DNA of 64,000 nt from an uncultured Sulfitobacter sp. (GTDB lineage: Bacteria; Pseudomonadota; Alphaproteobacteria; Rhodobacterales; Rhodobacteraceae): assembly GCF_947497275.1 (NCBI RefSeq), contig NZ_CANMFS010000006.1:1-64000 (forward strand). The letters are read 5' to 3'. This document shows, piece by piece, positions 43,142-52,181 of the stretch (positions are counted from its first letter, which is position 1; every line of letters starts with the position of its first letter). A program made the position numbers and the translations under genes. The notes beneath the pieces were generated by a model. It did not search any database. It was not told the origin of the DNA and saw only the letters and a program-made list of their open reading frames with translations.

Positions 43142-45601
43142 CTATTCTTCCGAAAGAGCCTGAAGCGCGTTGATCACGTTCTCGCTTAGGGTCTGCAGAT
43201 TGTCCTGCACCATTGCCGCAGGGCAATCCGCCTTCAGCCGCGCATCCATGTCAGACATTGTGAACCGGTTGGCGCCATCCAGTTTACTAAGCTCGTCCCA
43301 TGTCACGGGCACGGCCACCGGGGCGCCGGGGCGGGCGCGAAGGGAGTAGGGGGCGATTGCTGTCGCACCACGTTCATTGCGCAACCAGTCGATGAAGATA
43401 CGCCCCCGGCGTTTGGATTTCGACATGGTGGCGGTGTAGCGGTCGGGGTGGTGTGCCGCCATCACATGCGCAAATGTCTTGGCGAAGAGCTTGACCGTAT
43501 CCCAGCCGCGGGTGCGCCGCAGCGCCATCCAGACATGCACGCCCTTGCCACCCGTGACGATGACGCCGCTTTCCAGCCCCAGACCCGACAGCGTATCGCG
43601 CATTTTGAAAGCCGCGTTTTGCACATCGGCCCAGTCCAGCCCTTCATCAGGGTCCAAATCGAACACCAGCCGGTCGGGTCGCTCCAGCCGGTCGGTGCGG
43701 GCGCCCCAGACATGGAATTCGATACTGCCCATCTGCGCTGCCGCGATCAGGCTTTCTGCGCGCGTGGCATAGAGATAATCGGCCGTGTCGCCGTCACTTT
43801 CTGTAATGCTGATGCGGGACAACTGGTGAGGCATGCCCCCACCGTCATGTTTTTGGAAAAAGCACGGATCGTCGATGCCGGATGGGCAGCGGTAGAGCGA
43901 CAGGGGCCGGTTTCCTGCCAGGGCAATCAGCCGCTTGCCCACCCGCGCGTAGTGGCGTGCGACATCCCCCTTGGTGCAGCCCGCCTCAGGGAAAACAGCG
44001 CGGTCCGCGTTGCTGATGCGGATGCCCTGAACGGTGGTGTCGCTGCCGTTCGTCATCGGTTCCTCCAATCGTACATCGTCGGCTTCTTTGTCATCGCGCA
44101 GGCCAAGGAAACTGCCGTGCCGGACGTTTCCGTCAGAGGTGAATTCCGAAAACTCGACCTCTGCAACCAGATCGGCGCGCACCCATGTCGCATTGCGCGC
44201 GATATCGTCGGGAACGTTGACGCAGGGCGGGGTGTTGCGCAGGGTCATCGCCTGTTTCACATCCGCCATCGCAGCGTCGGAAAACCCGGTGCCGACCCGA
44301 CCTTTGTAGCGCAGGCTGTCGCCTTCGTGACTGGCGAGCAGAAGCGAGGCAAAGGGCCGCCCCGCCTTGTCCGAAGGGGAATAACCGACGATGACGAATT
44401 CTTGCCTACGGGTGCATTTAACCTTGCGCCACGCTTTGTTGCGGGTGCCGCGATAGGGCGCGTCAATGCGTTTACTAATGATGCCCTCTGCGCCCGCCTT
44501 GCAAGCATTGGCAAAGACTACCGCACCGTTGCCGACAATATGCTCGCTTAGCCGCAGGGCGCCGCCGGTCGGCACACCTGAGAGCAGCTTTGCCAGCCTT
44601 TCGCGGCGCTCGATCTGGGGCTGCTTGCGCAGATCCTCTCCGTCGATGCGCAGCACGTCAAAGGCGAAGAACACCAGCGCATTGCCCTGTTTCAGTGCCT
44701 TTTGAAGTGAGGAAAAGGCCGAGCCTTGGATGCGTGCGGCCATCACCTCGCCATCGATTAGGGCAGCGTCGCAGGGCAGGGGGTCAAAGGCACCGTCGAG
44801 CGCGTTAAACCTGTCGGTCCAGTCCTTGCCCGACCGGGTGTAAAGTCGGGTGCCGCCCTTGCCGAGTGCCGCGAGGCAACGATAGCCGTCGAATTTGGTT
44901 TCGTGCAGCCAATCGTCGCCCTCGGGGGCCGCATCGACCAGAGTTGCCAGTTGCAGTTTGGTAAAGGCAGGGTGTTTGCGGGTTCGGTTCGGAACAGGAT
45001 CAGGCGTTGTCTTGGCAGGGGCGTCATCGGCGATCTGCTTCATGGTGCGGCCGGTCTTTACCGAGACGGCATTGTCCTTGGTAAAGGCATCCGCCTCGTC
45101 TCTCGCGTAATCGTCACGTTCCTTGATCAGCAGCCAGTTTTCGCGTTTCTTACCCGGTTTCCCGCGCATCCGCACCAGCGCCCAGCCGCCTTTCATCCGC
45201 TGACCTTGTAGGGTAAATTTCAGTTTGCCGTCGGTGAGCCCCTGCTCGAAATCCTCCTGAGGCACCCAGCCGCCGGTGTCCCACAGCATTACAGTGCCGC
45301 CGCCATATTCGCCTTTCGGGATCGTGCCCTCGAAATCGCCGTAGTCCAGCGGATGATCCTCGGTCCGCACCGCCAGACGCTTCTCGCCCGGATCGGGCGA
45401 CGGCCCCTTTGTGACCGCCCAGCTGAGCAGCACGCCGTTCCATTCCAGCCGGAAATCATAGTGCAGACGGGAGGCCGCATGTTTTTGCACCAGAAAACGG
45501 CGTTTTGTGCGACCCTCGCCTACTTGGCCGCGCGGCTCTGACGTGCGGGAAAAATCCCGCTTGGTGTTGTAATCGGCCAGTGGATCAGGGGACTTGGCCA
45601 T
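43142..45601 (-). CDS. ligD: NHEJ ATP-dependent DNA ligase LigD (PE-LIG-POL)
   Basis: 819 residues with three modules. Phosphoesterase, 1-190: FLVQKHAASRLHYDFRLEW and DHPLDYGDFEGTIP. Ligase, about 215-510: nucleotidyl Lys in HETKFDGYRCLA (near 236), EGIISKRIDAPYRGTRNKAW and KVKC. Polymerase/primase, about 525-819: AVFPEAGCTKGDVARHY, catalytic VFDLDPDEGL near 650, and TGGKGVHVWMAL. The order phosphoesterase-ligase-polymerase is that of Pseudomonas-type LigD. Acts with Ku in non-homologous end joining. Its ATG directly follows the Ku stop codon. Confidence 0.96.
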   Translation of the reverse strand: MAKSPDPLADYNTKRDFSRTSEPRGQVGEGRTKRRFLVQKHAASRLHYDFRLEWNGVLLSWAVTKGPSPDPGEKRLAVRTEDHPLDYGDFEGTIPKGEYGGGTVMLWDTGGWVPQEDFEQGLTDGKLKFTLQGQRMKGGWALVRMRGKPGKKRENWLLIKERDDYARDEADAFTKDNAVSVKTGRTMKQIADDAPAKTTPDPVPNRTRKHPAFTKLQLATLVDAAPEGDDWLHETKFDGYRCLAALGKGGTRLYTRSGKDWTDRFNALDGAFDPLPCDAALIDGEVMAARIQGSAFSSLQKALKQGNALVFFAFDVLRIDGEDLRKQPQIERRERLAKLLSGVPTGGALRLSEHIVGNGAVVFANACKAGAEGIISKRIDAPYRGTRNKAWRKVKCTRRQEFVIVGYSPSDKAGRPFASLLLASHEGDSLRYKGRVGTGFSDAAMADVKQAMTLRNTPPCVNVPDDIARNATWVRADLVAEVEFSEFTSDGNVRHGSFLGLRDDKEADDVRLEEPMTNGSDTTVQGIRISNADRAVFPEAGCTKGDVARHYARVGKRLIALAGNRPLSLYRCPSGIDDPCFFQKHDGGGMPHQLSRISITESDGDTADYLYATRAESLIAAAQMGSIEFHVWGARTDRLERPDRLVFDLDPDEGLDWADVQNAAFKMRDTLSGLGLESGVIVTGGKGVHVWMALRRTRGWDTVKLFAKTFAHVMAAHHPDRYTATMSKSKRRGRIFIDWLRNERGATAIAPYSLRARPGAPVAVPVTWDELSKLDGANRFTMSDMDARLKADCPAAMVQDNLQTLSENVINALQALSEE

Positions 45602-46429
45602 CTAGGATGCCTTCTTGGCCGGTTTCTTCTTCTTTTTGCCGTCGGCATCCTTCAGGCTCTGCTTCAGCGCGCTCATCAGATCAACCACGTTGTCGCTACC
45701 GCCGCTGTCATCATCGTCTGCCCGGACGCGCGGGGTCTTTTTGTTCTTGATCTTGGCATCCAGCATCGTCTGCATCGCCTCGGCATATTTGTCATGATAG
45801 GCGCCGGCATCGAACGGCGCGCTTTTGCGATCGATCAGCGAGGTCGCAACCTCCAGCAGCTCCTTGTCTACCTTCTCATCCTCGATGTCGGTAAAAATCT
45901 GGTCGGCCTCGCGCAATTCATCCTCGTAATGCAGCGTTTCCATCAGCAACCCGTCACCGCAGGGCTTCACGGCTGCCAGATATTCCTTGCCGCGCATGGT
46001 CACCTGCCCAAGGCCCACCTTGCCCGCCTGTCGCAGCGCGTCGCGCACCACGCGGTAGGCATCCTGCGCCAGATCGTCCGATGCGGTGATGTAATAGGGT
46101 TTGTCGAAGTAAAGCGGGGAAATCTCGCAGGCATCGACAAATTGCACCAGTTCGAAAGTTTTTTTCGTCTCCAGCTTGATCGCGTCGATCTCGTCAGGAT
46201 CCAGCAGGATGTATTCGTCGTCATCGACCTCGTAGCCCTTGACGATTTCGTCGGTCTTGACCGGCCCGATACCGGGAACGGACTTTTCATAGCGGACACG
46301 CTTGCCCGAGGGTTTGTGAATCTGGCGGAACGAAACACGGGCGCCCGATTTGGTGGCCGAGAATATTTCCACTGGGATCGATACCAGCGACAGGCGAAGC
46401 TGTCCTTTCCAAAGTGCGCGAGCTGCCAT
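45602..46429 (-). CDS. ku: NHEJ DNA end-binding protein Ku
   Basis: 275 residues from the ATG at 46429 (AAAGGA upstream); the open frame extends further but without similarity. Bacterial Ku core: WKGQLRLSLVSIPVEIFSAT, FRQIHKPSGKRVRYEKSVPG, EIVKGYEVDDDEYILLDPDE, FDKPYYITASDDLAQDAY, TMRGKEYLAAVKP and ETLHYEDELR. The C-terminus is Lys-rich (KKKKKPAKKAS), as in Ku proteins that thread onto DNA. It forms a two-gene operon with ligD. NHEJ repairs double-strand breaks in non-growing cells. Confidence 0.96.
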   Translation of the reverse strand: MAARALWKGQLRLSLVSIPVEIFSATKSGARVSFRQIHKPSGKRVRYEKSVPGIGPVKTDEIVKGYEVDDDEYILLDPDEIDAIKLETKKTFELVQFVDACEISPLYFDKPYYITASDDLAQDAYRVVRDALRQAGKVGLGQVTMRGKEYLAAVKPCGDGLLMETLHYEDELREADQIFTDIEDEKVDKELLEVATSLIDRKSAPFDAGAYHDKYAEAMQTMLDAKIKNKKTPRVRADDDDSGGSDNVVDLMSALKQSLKDADGKKKKKPAKKAS

Positions 46430-46601
46430 GTCGGTCCTTTCCCGGCGGGTTTTACCGGTATGATCGCAAAGGGGGTATCTTAGTATATAGATTTGAACCG
46501 ACAATCGTTCCACAAATTAGACACGGATCCTATTTTCGAGCCCTTTGTTTCAGAGTGAAGTGCAACTTTGCGGCGGCTGCACCGAATTTGCAGGAACACC
46601 C

Positions 46602-46749
46602 GTGCGCTCACTAACGACCTCCTCTCAATTGTTGCGCGCCCTCGTCGCGGCGCTGACCCTGTCGCAGTTGTCCGCGTGTAAATTTCCGGACGATCCCGAA
46701 GGCACGACGCAAGAAGTAACTGGCGGTGTTCTCGAGGTCGCGGTGTGTT
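46602..46749 (+). pseudogene. Substrate-binding lipoprotein, N-terminal fossil
   Basis: From a GTG at 46602: a signal peptide with lipobox LSAC, then KFPDDPEGTTQEVTGGVLEV and a TGA at 46747. The DPEGT...V.GGVL.V start is typical of a transporter-type substrate-binding domain family. The rest is not readable and the minus-strand glycosyltransferase fossil abuts it. Confidence 0.55.
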
Positions 46750-47150
46750 GATCCAACCCCTCGACCAAGTGGATGCCGCAGCGGTAGCGCGGCGCATCCA
46801 TATCCACGGAGGGCATAGAGCTTTTGCACGAGATTTTTGTATTCCCCTCGCTGGTGGCAGGCTCCGTGTCCATGCGGTCCAGATCGCCCGCCTCTGCGGG
46901 GATAAGATAAACTCTGCCACAGACCGCGTCTGCAGATTTCAGCGGGTTAATATCGGCCGAGACTCATTCAGGGGCTACGACGCAATCGGCGTCCGTCGTG
47001 AGCAAATATTCCAGCCCTGGCATCACATGCCGCGCAACATCACATCCCATGCGGCGGGTAAGTCCGACGCGGTGTTCCGTAGGCAAAACGCAGTCCGGTA
47101 TCTCCAGACCCAGTCCATGCCGCACAGCAAAGTCCCGCGCGTTATCGGCA
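46745..47150 (-). pseudogene. Family 2 glycosyltransferase fossil
   Basis: Leftward reading: ADNARDFAVRHGLGLEIPDC, ARHVMPGLEYLLTTDADCVV, AP, E, stop, VSADINPL, SADAVCGRVYL, then EYKNLVQKLYAL. The DADC motif with TTD is the metal-binding DxD region of a GT-A fold. Start and C-terminus are missing, and it joins the Crp/Fnr fossil at about 47150. Confidence 0.7.
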
Positions 47151-47154
47151 GAGG

Positions 47155-47402
47155 CAGACCTCCTCTACCGTGACAAGGGTGATGGTAAATTGTCTGAGCG
47201 CCACATCCGGGAATCCGACAATATCACCGGGGTGGTGAATCTTGATGATCTGGCGTCTGCCGTCCGGCAGGTCCGTATAGCTGAACTTCCATCATATTTG
47301 ACCCCATAAAGATTGCTGCTGACATCGCCCCCTTGATAGACATCCTGCCCCGCGCGGAACGTGCGTTCGGATTATTCCAGCATCGCCAGTTTGCGACAGC
47401 TT
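47155..47402 (-). pseudogene. Crp/Fnr N-terminal fossil
   Basis: CRKLAMLE, stop, SERTFRAGQDVYQGGDVSSN, LYGVKY, frameshift, FSYTDLPDGRRQIIKIHHPG, DIVGFPDVALRQFTITLVTV, EEVCLC, stop. This is the first two-thirds of a cNMP-binding domain; the helix-turn-helix is lost. Third Crp/Fnr gene in the window to be broken. Confidence 0.8.
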
Positions 47403-47405
47403 AGT

Positions 47406-47870
47406 TTACTCATCGGCTAAACCCACTTGTTTGCCGCCCCGGATGTGAAGCCAGTCGAAAATGTTCAGCACGATGAATATCAATGCTGACAAAAACGCCG
47501 CTTCTTTAAGAAAGCCTAATCCGCAGGCGATACCGATGGAGCCCACCGCCCAGATTGCTGCCCCACTACGCACACCTTTCAGACGCCCGTCCTTGCTGGG
47601 CGACATGATGGCACCTGCACCCAGAAAACCGATCCCACCGACGATTCCCTGGATCAAACGTGTTGGATCGATTGAAATCGCATCGTCCTCGACCGTGCCA
47701 CTGAGTGCAAAACTGAGGGTAACGCTCATGAGCGCTGCGGAACCGATCGCAACCAGAACGTAGGTGCCCGCGCCCAGAGGTTTGCCCTTGACCTCGCGAT
47801 CGATCCCGACAAGCAAACCGCACCCACCCGCAAACAACACCCGAAGAATAAATTCACTGAATTCGACCAT
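47406..47870 (-). CDS. MgtC/SapB-family inner-membrane protein
   Basis: 154 residues with about five helices. Family motifs: FAGGCGLLVGIDREVKGKPL, GAGTYVLVAIGSAALM, RLIQGIVGGIGFLGAGAIM and VRSGAAIWAVGSIGIACGLG. It lacks the C-terminal ACT-like cytoplasmic domain of true MgtC, so it is the short SapB/YhiD-like form. Role in bacteria: acid, magnesium and envelope stress, mechanism unclear. Confidence 0.92.
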   Translation of the reverse strand: MVEFSEFILRVLFAGGCGLLVGIDREVKGKPLGAGTYVLVAIGSAALMSVTLSFALSGTVEDDAISIDPTRLIQGIVGGIGFLGAGAIMSPSKDGRLKGVRSGAAIWAVGSIGIACGLGFLKEAAFLSALIFIVLNIFDWLHIRGGKQVGLADE

Positions 47871-48024
47871 TTAAGAACGTCTCCTACCCTGTGCTTTTGC
47901 ACTTATGCCCGTCTATCTTGTCCATAGACATTCCAATTCAATATAGATGCAAACAGGTTGATGAGGGCCGGTGTAGGATGCCCAAACCGACCAATTTCAT
48001 AATATTTTCGATGAGGGTTCAGCC

Positions 48025-48555
48025 ATGTTTTTTGAAGGACAGATCGTGGACGCGGTCGCCAAGGGCGCGTTGCTGAGCGCATTCGGACTGTGTTGGATAA
48101 TACTTCTTGTCCGTATTGTCGGACTTCGGTCTTTTTCCAAAATGACCAATTTCGATTTCGTCATGACGGTGGCAATGGGATCCCTGCTGGCAGGTGCATC
48201 ACAATCGGATACATGGCCAGGACTGGTTCAGACACTGACCGCGATGGTCTGCCTGTTTGCAACACAGTTCACTGTTGCGAAGTTACGCCTGAAATCCCCC
48301 CGATTTGACGAGTTGGTGCAGAACACCCCTGAGCTGCTCGTAAAAGACGGGGTGATCCTGCAGGATGCCCTGCGCCGGACCCGCGTGTCCGAGGAAGACC
48401 TGATCGCAAAACTGCGTGAAGCGAACGCGCTGGAGCTTTCATCGGTGCGGGCCGTGGTCCTCGAGACTACGGGTGATGTATCCGTGCTTCACGGCGATCA
48501 AGTTGATGACCGGCTATTAATGGGTCTGGCCGAAACCTCTCCTCCGACAAATTGA
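48025..48555 (+). CDS. DUF421/YetF-family membrane protein
   Basis: 176 residues, start after GAGGG. Three N-terminal helices (LLSAFGLCWIILLVRIVGLR, NFDFVMTVAMGSLLAGA, LTAMVCLFATQFTVAKLRLK) and a cytoplasmic YetF domain (VQNTPELLVKDGVILQDALR, RVSEEDLIAKLREANALEL, VRAVVLETTGDVSVL). The YetF family includes spore-germination-related proteins and many of unknown role. Followed 19 bases later by a cation/proton antiporter gene, probably one operon. Confidence 0.9.
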   Translation: MFFEGQIVDAVAKGALLSAFGLCWIILLVRIVGLRSFSKMTNFDFVMTVAMGSLLAGASQSDTWPGLVQTLTAMVCLFATQFTVAKLRLKSPRFDELVQNTPELLVKDGVILQDALRRTRVSEEDLIAKLREANALELSSVRAVVLETTGDVSVLHGDQVDDRLLMGLAETSPPTN

Positions 48556-48574
48556 AAGCAGCCAAAGAACGCTC

Positions 48575-49816
48575 ATGGAACAGGAACCGTTTTTCGAGCT
48601 CAGTTCATATCATCTGATACTTGCCATCGTCGGGACCATCATCATCCTGTCCCGCTGGATACCCCGGCTGATATCATCGCGTGATCCGGCGGCAGCTTCC
48701 TTGATGATCCTGTTCGGCGCTGCGGCAGTCTTGATCTTTCCCGATATCCCCGCACCACCCGACCCAAGGGACAGCCCGAAACTGTGGGAAGTTGTTGCCG
48801 AAGTGACCGTTATCGTGGCCCTGTTCGGCGCCGGCATGCGCGTCGACAGCATCGGTCCGCTCCGGAAATGGGCCCCGACCTTGCGGTTGCTGATCATTGC
48901 GATGCCCCTGACGATCCTGGCCATCACCCTGCTGGGTGTCACTATCGGCGGGTTGACCGTGGCAGGGGCGGTTCTGCTCGCGGCGGTGCTGGCCCCAACC
49001 GACCCGGTTCTGGCCGAGGAGGTGCAGATAGCACCCCCTCAGGAGGGCGAGGAACACCCCGTAAGGTTCGCTCTGACCACGGAGGCCGCATTGAACGATG
49101 GGCTCGCCTTTCCGTTCGTGTATCTGGGCCTGATCATCGCGGTGCAGGGGCTGGCAGTCTATGATTGGGGTCTGCAATGGCTTCTGCGGGATGTGATCTA
49201 TAGGATCGGTGTCGGTGCCTTGATGGGATGGGCCGGGGGATGGTTGTTGGGTCAGGTGTTGTTCAACCTGCCGCGGGAAAGCCGGCTTGCCGATACCGGA
49301 TCGGGCGTCATCGCCATCGCGGGTGTGTTTCTGTGCTATGGAACAACGGAACTGGTTGAGGGTTACGGGTTTATTGCCGTTGCCGTCTTGGGGCTTTCCT
49401 TGCGCCGGATCGAAAGTGATCACGGCTATCACCGACACTTGCATGATTTTTCGGAATCGATTGAACACGTGTTGACCGCCATACTGCTGACCGCCCTCGG
49501 CACGGCGCTCCCGATCCTGATGATGGATCTGACCTGGCAGCATGTGGTGATGTCGGCAATCGTCTTGTTGGTCGTGCGTCCGGTGGCCGGTTGGGTGTCG
49601 TTGACTGGAACCGGCTTGCAGCGCCCCGACCGCGCGGTCATCGCAGTTTACGGTGTGCGCGGCATTGGTTCGATCTATTATCTTGCCTACGCCGCGACAT
49701 ACGTTGAGCTGTCCAACATATCAGACCTGTGGCTGATCATGGCTTTCACAATCCTTGCATCCACCATCCTGCACGGATTCACAGTAGGTCGGGCGATGGA
49801 TTGGATTAATCGCTGA
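48575..49816 (+). CDS. Cation:proton antiporter, NhaP/CPA1 type
   Basis: 413 residues, about 12 helices. CPA1 features: LFGAGMRVD (helix 3), the AAVLAPTDPVLAEEV segment with the ion-binding Asp, and TTEAALNDGLAFPFVYLGL with the conserved ND pair. It lacks the long cytoplasmic tail of eukaryotic NHEs and ends IN-R. Expected to exchange sodium or potassium for protons in pH/salt homeostasis. Follows the DUF421 gene. Confidence 0.92.
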   Translation: MEQEPFFELSSYHLILAIVGTIIILSRWIPRLISSRDPAAASLMILFGAAAVLIFPDIPAPPDPRDSPKLWEVVAEVTVIVALFGAGMRVDSIGPLRKWAPTLRLLIIAMPLTILAITLLGVTIGGLTVAGAVLLAAVLAPTDPVLAEEVQIAPPQEGEEHPVRFALTTEAALNDGLAFPFVYLGLIIAVQGLAVYDWGLQWLLRDVIYRIGVGALMGWAGGWLLGQVLFNLPRESRLADTGSGVIAIAGVFLCYGTTELVEGYGFIAVAVLGLSLRRIESDHGYHRHLHDFSESIEHVLTAILLTALGTALPILMMDLTWQHVVMSAIVLLVVRPVAGWVSLTGTGLQRPDRAVIAVYGVRGIGSIYYLAYAATYVELSNISDLWLIMAFTILASTILHGFTVGRAMDWINR

Positions 49817-49995
49817 AAAGCCGTTTGCTTGGAAAACGAGGTGTAGCATTCAAATGCAAAGACCGGCGTAGCGCCCTTCAAAAGAGGCGTGGGGAACAAG
49901 CCCATTCGCGCAGACGCGGTATTGATATCTCCATACCAAAGACTGACCCACCTGTGTGCGAGCCAGTGCCCTACACTCCGATTACGATAAACTAT

Positions 49996-50021
49996 GGAAC
50001 CTTTCACACGCCGGAGTCGTT
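49996..50021 (+). promoter_or_regulatory. EcfG-like promoter upstream of the nitrilase-family gene
   Basis: GGAAC at 49996-50000, 17 bases, CGTT ending at 50021; 77 bases before the start at 50099. Confidence 0.55.
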
Positions 50022-50098
50022 ATGGATTGATTGCAAAGCGCCGGTGGCAGCCATGCGGGCCGTTAGATAATCAACTTGAACCTCACACAGGAAATTTC

Positions 50099-51034
50099 AT
50101 GGACTATGTTTCGATCGACCTTTGGGCTGCCAATCTTGAACCGGTCGTGCCGGATCTGAAGTCGTGGCTGGCAAAGTTGGAAGCGCGCGTTGCCCAGACC
50201 GCAGCACGAGGCGGGCATATGCTTGTCCTTCCCGAATTTGCCTGTGCCCAGTGGTTAGGTTTTGCTCCTGCCGACATGCCGAAATCCGACACCCTTGGCT
50301 GGCTGTTTGAATGTGGAGAGACCGCACTGGATGCGATTGCTGCCATGTCCGCGACCTATGGCGTTTCGATCCTTGCCGGCACCATCCCCTTCCCAACCGA
50401 AACGGTGGATGGCGACACGCCGTATTTTAATCGGGCGTGGTTACTAACACCGGATGGTGTGCGTCACAGCCAAGACAAACTGAGCCTGACCCCCCTCGAA
50501 GAGCAGGGCGCCGGCGGCGTAACCGTCCACGGCAAATCGATCAACGTGATAGAATGGAATGGTCTGCGGATTGCCATGATCATCTGTCTCGACAGCGAGT
50601 TTACGGACTTGTGGTCCCGCCTGGGGATGCTCGACCTTGATCTGGTGATCATTCCGGCCAAGACTGACATGATCACCGGCTACAACAGGGTTTTCAGCTG
50701 CGCGCGGGCACGCGCCATCGAACTTCAGACGGTCGTTTGTGTTCTTGGCGCAGTTGGCGTGCCTTTTGGTCTCGCTTCGACAGATACCGGCGTAGGTGGC
50801 GCCAGCGTCTTTACGCCTTGTGATGTCGGTGTATCGCTTGATGGCATTCACGCGGCACTCGCGCCCCAGACTGCGGCGATGATGACCGACCATGTCTTGG
50901 CTGCCGTCGATATTCCCGTTGGGGCGTGCCGCAGGCTGCGCAACGGCCATGCCGAAGCAGAGGTTTGCCCTGCCCTTTGGGATGCAGGTCATTTGACGGT
51001 GAATGATCCTGCTTCACCGGAACCAGTGACGTGA
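50099..51034 (+). CDS. Carbon-nitrogen hydrolase (nitrilase superfamily)
   Basis: 311 residues, ATG at 50099 after AGGA. The catalytic triad is complete: Glu in MLVLPEFACAQW, Lys in RHSQDKLSLTP and Cys in AMIICLDSEFTDL. The RARAIELQTVVCVLGAVG segment is the usual oligomerisation/active-site support. It would hydrolyse an amide or nitrile; the closest general class is that of omega-amidase/aliphatic amidase-like members, but substrate is not inferable. Monocistronic and with an EcfG-like promoter. Confidence 0.9.
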   Translation: MDYVSIDLWAANLEPVVPDLKSWLAKLEARVAQTAARGGHMLVLPEFACAQWLGFAPADMPKSDTLGWLFECGETALDAIAAMSATYGVSILAGTIPFPTETVDGDTPYFNRAWLLTPDGVRHSQDKLSLTPLEEQGAGGVTVHGKSINVIEWNGLRIAMIICLDSEFTDLWSRLGMLDLDLVIIPAKTDMITGYNRVFSCARARAIELQTVVCVLGAVGVPFGLASTDTGVGGASVFTPCDVGVSLDGIHAALAPQTAAMMTDHVLAAVDIPVGACRRLRNGHAEAEVCPALWDAGHLTVNDPASPEPVT

Positions 51035-51056
51035 TTGTAGCCTCCGCGTAAATCGC

Positions 51057-52181
51057 TCATCCGGTCTGGGGCAGCGTCGCCCGTCGTTTTTTGGTGGTTC
51101 GATGCCGCATAAAAAAGCGCACCATCTCGCGTGAGGCGTCTGGGCCCTTGGGATCGGTATAACTTCCCGCCACATGGCCACCGGACCATGCGTGGCCGGC
51201 TTCGTGAACGACCCACTGTTCGACATATGGACGCCCTTTACCAATGCGATATTGAATACGTGTGTATCCCCGTCCGTTGGCTCCGCTTCGTGTCTGCTCA
51301 TTCTTGGAAAGCGCCGCAAAGGGCTCCACCGCGCGCATGGTGACGAACCTGCCGTTGCGTGGATTGACGACCTTGTCCGCATCACCGTGAAAAATGATCG
51401 TGGGTGTGGGAATTTCCTGACGCTTGCCGGGATCTCCGCCTTGCATGGCGCGCGTGGCAGAGCCCGCATCATGGGCAGCACCTGCGGCCATACCGGAATG
51501 GACCCCGACAGCGGCAAAAATATCGGGATATGCAGTAGCAACGATCATTGCCGCGGCCGCACCTGCCGACAGGCCCGCAACATAGACTCTGGCAGGGTCG
51601 ACGTTGTGTTCAGCAATAACTGTGCGGGTAAGGCTGGCGATTAAAGCGGGCTCTCCCGCGCCCCGCATCTGGTCACCGCGCCTGAACCAGTTCCAGCAAC
51701 GATTCAGATGCGCTTTGCGGGCTTGGGCCGGATAAAGGACGATAAAGCCGAATTCTTCCGCCAAAGTGTTCATACCCGTCCCGCGGGCGAAATCCTGCGG
51801 TGTTTGCCCACAGCCGTGCAGCATGACGACCAGAGGTAAGGGGCCGGAGTTCTTCCCGGCGACGACGGGCAAATACAGCTTGAAAGTCCGAGTGCCAAAG
51901 GCACAATCATGCGTCCCGCTCTGAAATGAAGCCCCTCGTGGCACGGTCGAGCGAGATCTCGAAGTGGCCGGTGTCTTCGACTTGACGGGTGCCGCGCCCG
52001 ATTTTCTGTTGCGCGTGGTAACGCTCGACGTGTTGGCTTTCTTTTCCGTCTTGGACTTCGTCCGCTTAACGGATTTGGCGGGGCCGAGCAGGTTGCCCCA
52101 TGTGTCTGTCACCGTCGAAGCGACCGATCGTCTTATTTTTTTCGCCGCTCGGACACGCGCGCGTTTGAAAGGATCAAACAT
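51057..52181 (-). CDS. PHB depolymerase-like alpha/beta-hydrolase esterase
   Basis: 374 residues. Residues 1-75 are a basic, Ser/Thr/Lys-rich leader without a signal peptide (AKSVKRTKSKTEKKANTSSV), as in intracellular PHB depolymerase-like esterases. The catalytic domain has an oxyanion motif MLHGCGQTPQDFARG, nucleophile GLSAGAAAAM, the Asp in FHGDADKVVNP and the His in HEAGHAWSGG. Likely acts on short polyhydroxyalkanoates, feruloyl/acetyl esters or similar. Convergent with the nitrilase-family gene (23 bases apart). Confidence 0.88.
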   Translation of the reverse strand: MFDPFKRARVRAAKKIRRSVASTVTDTWGNLLGPAKSVKRTKSKTEKKANTSSVTTRNRKSGAAPVKSKTPATSRSRSTVPRGASFQSGTHDCAFGTRTFKLYLPVVAGKNSGPLPLVVMLHGCGQTPQDFARGTGMNTLAEEFGFIVLYPAQARKAHLNRCWNWFRRGDQMRGAGEPALIASLTRTVIAEHNVDPARVYVAGLSAGAAAAMIVATAYPDIFAAVGVHSGMAAGAAHDAGSATRAMQGGDPGKRQEIPTPTIIFHGDADKVVNPRNGRFVTMRAVEPFAALSKNEQTRSGANGRGYTRIQYRIGKGRPYVEQWVVHEAGHAWSGGHVAGSYTDPKGPDASREMVRFFMRHRTTKKRRATLPQTG

